A stretch of 10,434 bases of DNA from Spongospora subterranea. Taxonomy: Eukaryota > Endomyxa > Phytomyxea > Plasmodiophorida > Plasmodiophoridae. The notes beneath the pieces were generated by a model that saw only the letters and a list, made by a program, of their open reading frames with translations, had not been told where the DNA came from and made no database searches. A program made the translations under genes and the position numbers. This document shows, one piece after another, positions 9,247-10,434 of this stretch (the stretch's first letter is position 1; every line of letters starts with the position of its first letter). The stretch is from NCBI GenBank assembly GCA_900404475.1, contig OUQQ01000677.1, positions 2,727 through 13,160 on the forward strand, given 5' to 3'.

Positions 9247-9695
9247 GTTTTAGCTTGACTTATGACCGATCCACAGACGTGGGTATTGTTAAATAGATCG
9301 TCGATAGATCACGTTGAAAATTGTTAAAATGGCGAAAACATCTGTTGTTGGCTGGTGTCGAGTTGAGGTCAGGTTTTGGATGCAGATTAATGTTTTCGAC
9401 GAATGGTAAAATTGGTTCTCAGATGAATGTTGTTGTCGCTTAATCATCTAAGGAGCTCTCGTATATTTGTTTTTTGAATTAATTTGAAATTTTGACATGG
9501 TTATTTTGTTGAACGAGCGTTCAAAGATGCTATATTTTGTTCAAGTTGAAAATCACTATCTCAAAGTGTATAGTGATATAGTAGGATGGTTATTATAGTC
9601 TCAAATAGAGTACTCACATCGGTTATCAGATGACTTTGGTTGTTATTTGAGATTTGCCAATATCGTCCAAAAGCCATCAGAAAGGCCCGGTTCGC
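9247..9695. other. A+T-rich region, no gene seen
   Basis: No frame of note on either strand. A perfect 8-bp inverted repeat, ATCACTAT (9552-9559) with ATAGTGAT (9570-9577), could form a hairpin with a 10-nt loop. Its function is unknown. Confidence 0.5.
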
Positions 9696-9926
9696 TCAAG
9701 TCTCAGCGCTGTGTCTAAATGATTGTGCTCCTTGAAACGTCCAACGATTCTTGAATGATAACACGACTTTGCCCGCGTCATCAAAGGCCACAATACATCT
9801 GCCCCGATTAGTATAAAAAACCGCATTGACGAGGACAAACTTCGCTCGGCTTGCAAATTCAAAATCAAGACAACATACGAAGATATTTTCGACACCGAAA
9901 TCATCTCATGCTTGAGATCTATTTAA
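9696..9926. other. Overlapping open frames on both strands, coding strand undecided
   Basis: On +, 9762-9926 is open between stops with no ATG, giving a charged peptide (KNRIDEDKLRSACKFKIK, then TTYEDIFDTEIISC). On -, 9905-9696 is open for 69 codons with no ATG, giving a more hydrophobic one (KFVLVNAVFYTNRGRC, then FDDAGKVVLSFKNRW). The two frames are codon-aligned, so one can be the shadow of the other. The lack of ATG would fit an internal exon. I lean slightly to +. No family is recognised. Confidence 0.25.
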
Positions 9927-10434
9927 ACAACAACGAGTGTCACCCAAAAGTCATTTCGAGGAACAAAAAGAAGAATATCATAATGGTGAACCTTCGCACA
10001 CAGCACATCGAATCACGTGGGTGTGGACATGATTTTTGGAATCGAAATCACAATAAATGATTTCTCTCTGGAGGAGGTCTTTTAGCAAAATGTAAATCCC
10101 TGATCGAAGGTATTCGGTCAGAGAAAGTGAAGGTCGAGTATGGTAGCGTTTGAACCCGCTTATCACAGCACAAAAAAACATGGACGATCAACTACTGTTC
10201 GATCAAATTCTGAAAAAAGACAGAACAGCAACACATATATTCCTAACGAACTCAGGCTAGCCGACAATCACGTGGACAAGTTGAAATTAAAGGCACATGA
10301 ACAAGGCAAGCAACTGAACCAACTATGGTGGATTGACCTTTCGCACGTGACTTTCAGAAATATAATGTCAGGGATTGATGGAGGAATGTGCTAGGGCCGA
10401 CAGGCGAACTAGTTGTTGGAACAAGAAGCAATAT
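9927..10434. other. Right end: short open fragments of unknown status
   Basis: On +, 10014-10085 reads HVGVDMIFGIEITINDFSLEE then VF and a TAG. Shifted by one frame, GGLLAKCKSLIEGIRSEK follows up to a TGA at 10147-10149. On -, 10181-9978 is open from an ATG for 67 codons. Further right on +, 10140-10394 is open (84 codons). An alternative is a start at ATG 10180 (MDDQLL) joined across a 59-nt GTTCGA...aactcag intron to LADNHVDKLKLKAHEQ, ending at TAG 10392-10394. None has a known homologue. Confidence 0.25.

Overview
This is nuclear DNA from a eukaryote with short, frequent introns. Three conserved genes lie on the + strand and can be rebuilt exon by exon from protein-family knowledge: an M20-family amidohydrolase (2111-3719, 5 exons, 399 aa), inosine triphosphate pyrophosphatase (4638-5683, 6 exons, 187 aa) and V-type ATPase subunit B (6221-8391, 10 exons, 509 aa). 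Their stop codons are TGA, TAA and TAG respectively, so the standard genetic code is in use. The 18 introns run from 47 to 219 nt, with clusters near 47-51 and 101-120 nt. From memory, V-ATPase B looks closer to fungal than to animal sequences (for example [52 protein letters not shown]). I infer an early-diverging fungus (chytrid-like) or a relative near the fungal/animal split. No tree was made, so treat this as a working guess.

Layout. 1-190: a 56-bp tandem array. 174-611 (-): an unrecognised acidic ORF, probably the first exon of a gene running off the left edge, with a decayed or interrupted paralogous copy behind it (757-879, -). 1143-1640 (+): a small unrecognised two-exon gene candidate. 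1641-2110: one short open frame and otherwise no gene seen. 2111-8391: the three conserved genes, all on + and separated by 918 and 537 nt. The 918-nt gap holds a long inverted repeat and a coiled-coil-like open stretch interrupted by TGA. The 537-nt gap holds nested hairpin sequences. 8392-10434: no recognisable gene, but a plausible four-exon small gene (8731-9246) and several open fragments whose strand cannot be settled by eye.

How the genes relate. They are housekeeping or general metabolic functions: proton pumping, nucleotide-pool cleansing, and amide hydrolysis of N-acyl amino acids. Nothing suggests a shared pathway, and co-orientation alone does not imply co-regulation. I see no operon, defence system, mobile element, CRISPR array, tRNA or rRNA. 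The most useful leads are splice-site usage (GTTC donors, one GC-AG intron, one stop-free intron of 3n length, one alternative donor), the local duplication at the left end, and several unannotated small spliced genes. I did not find a convincing new multi-gene system.
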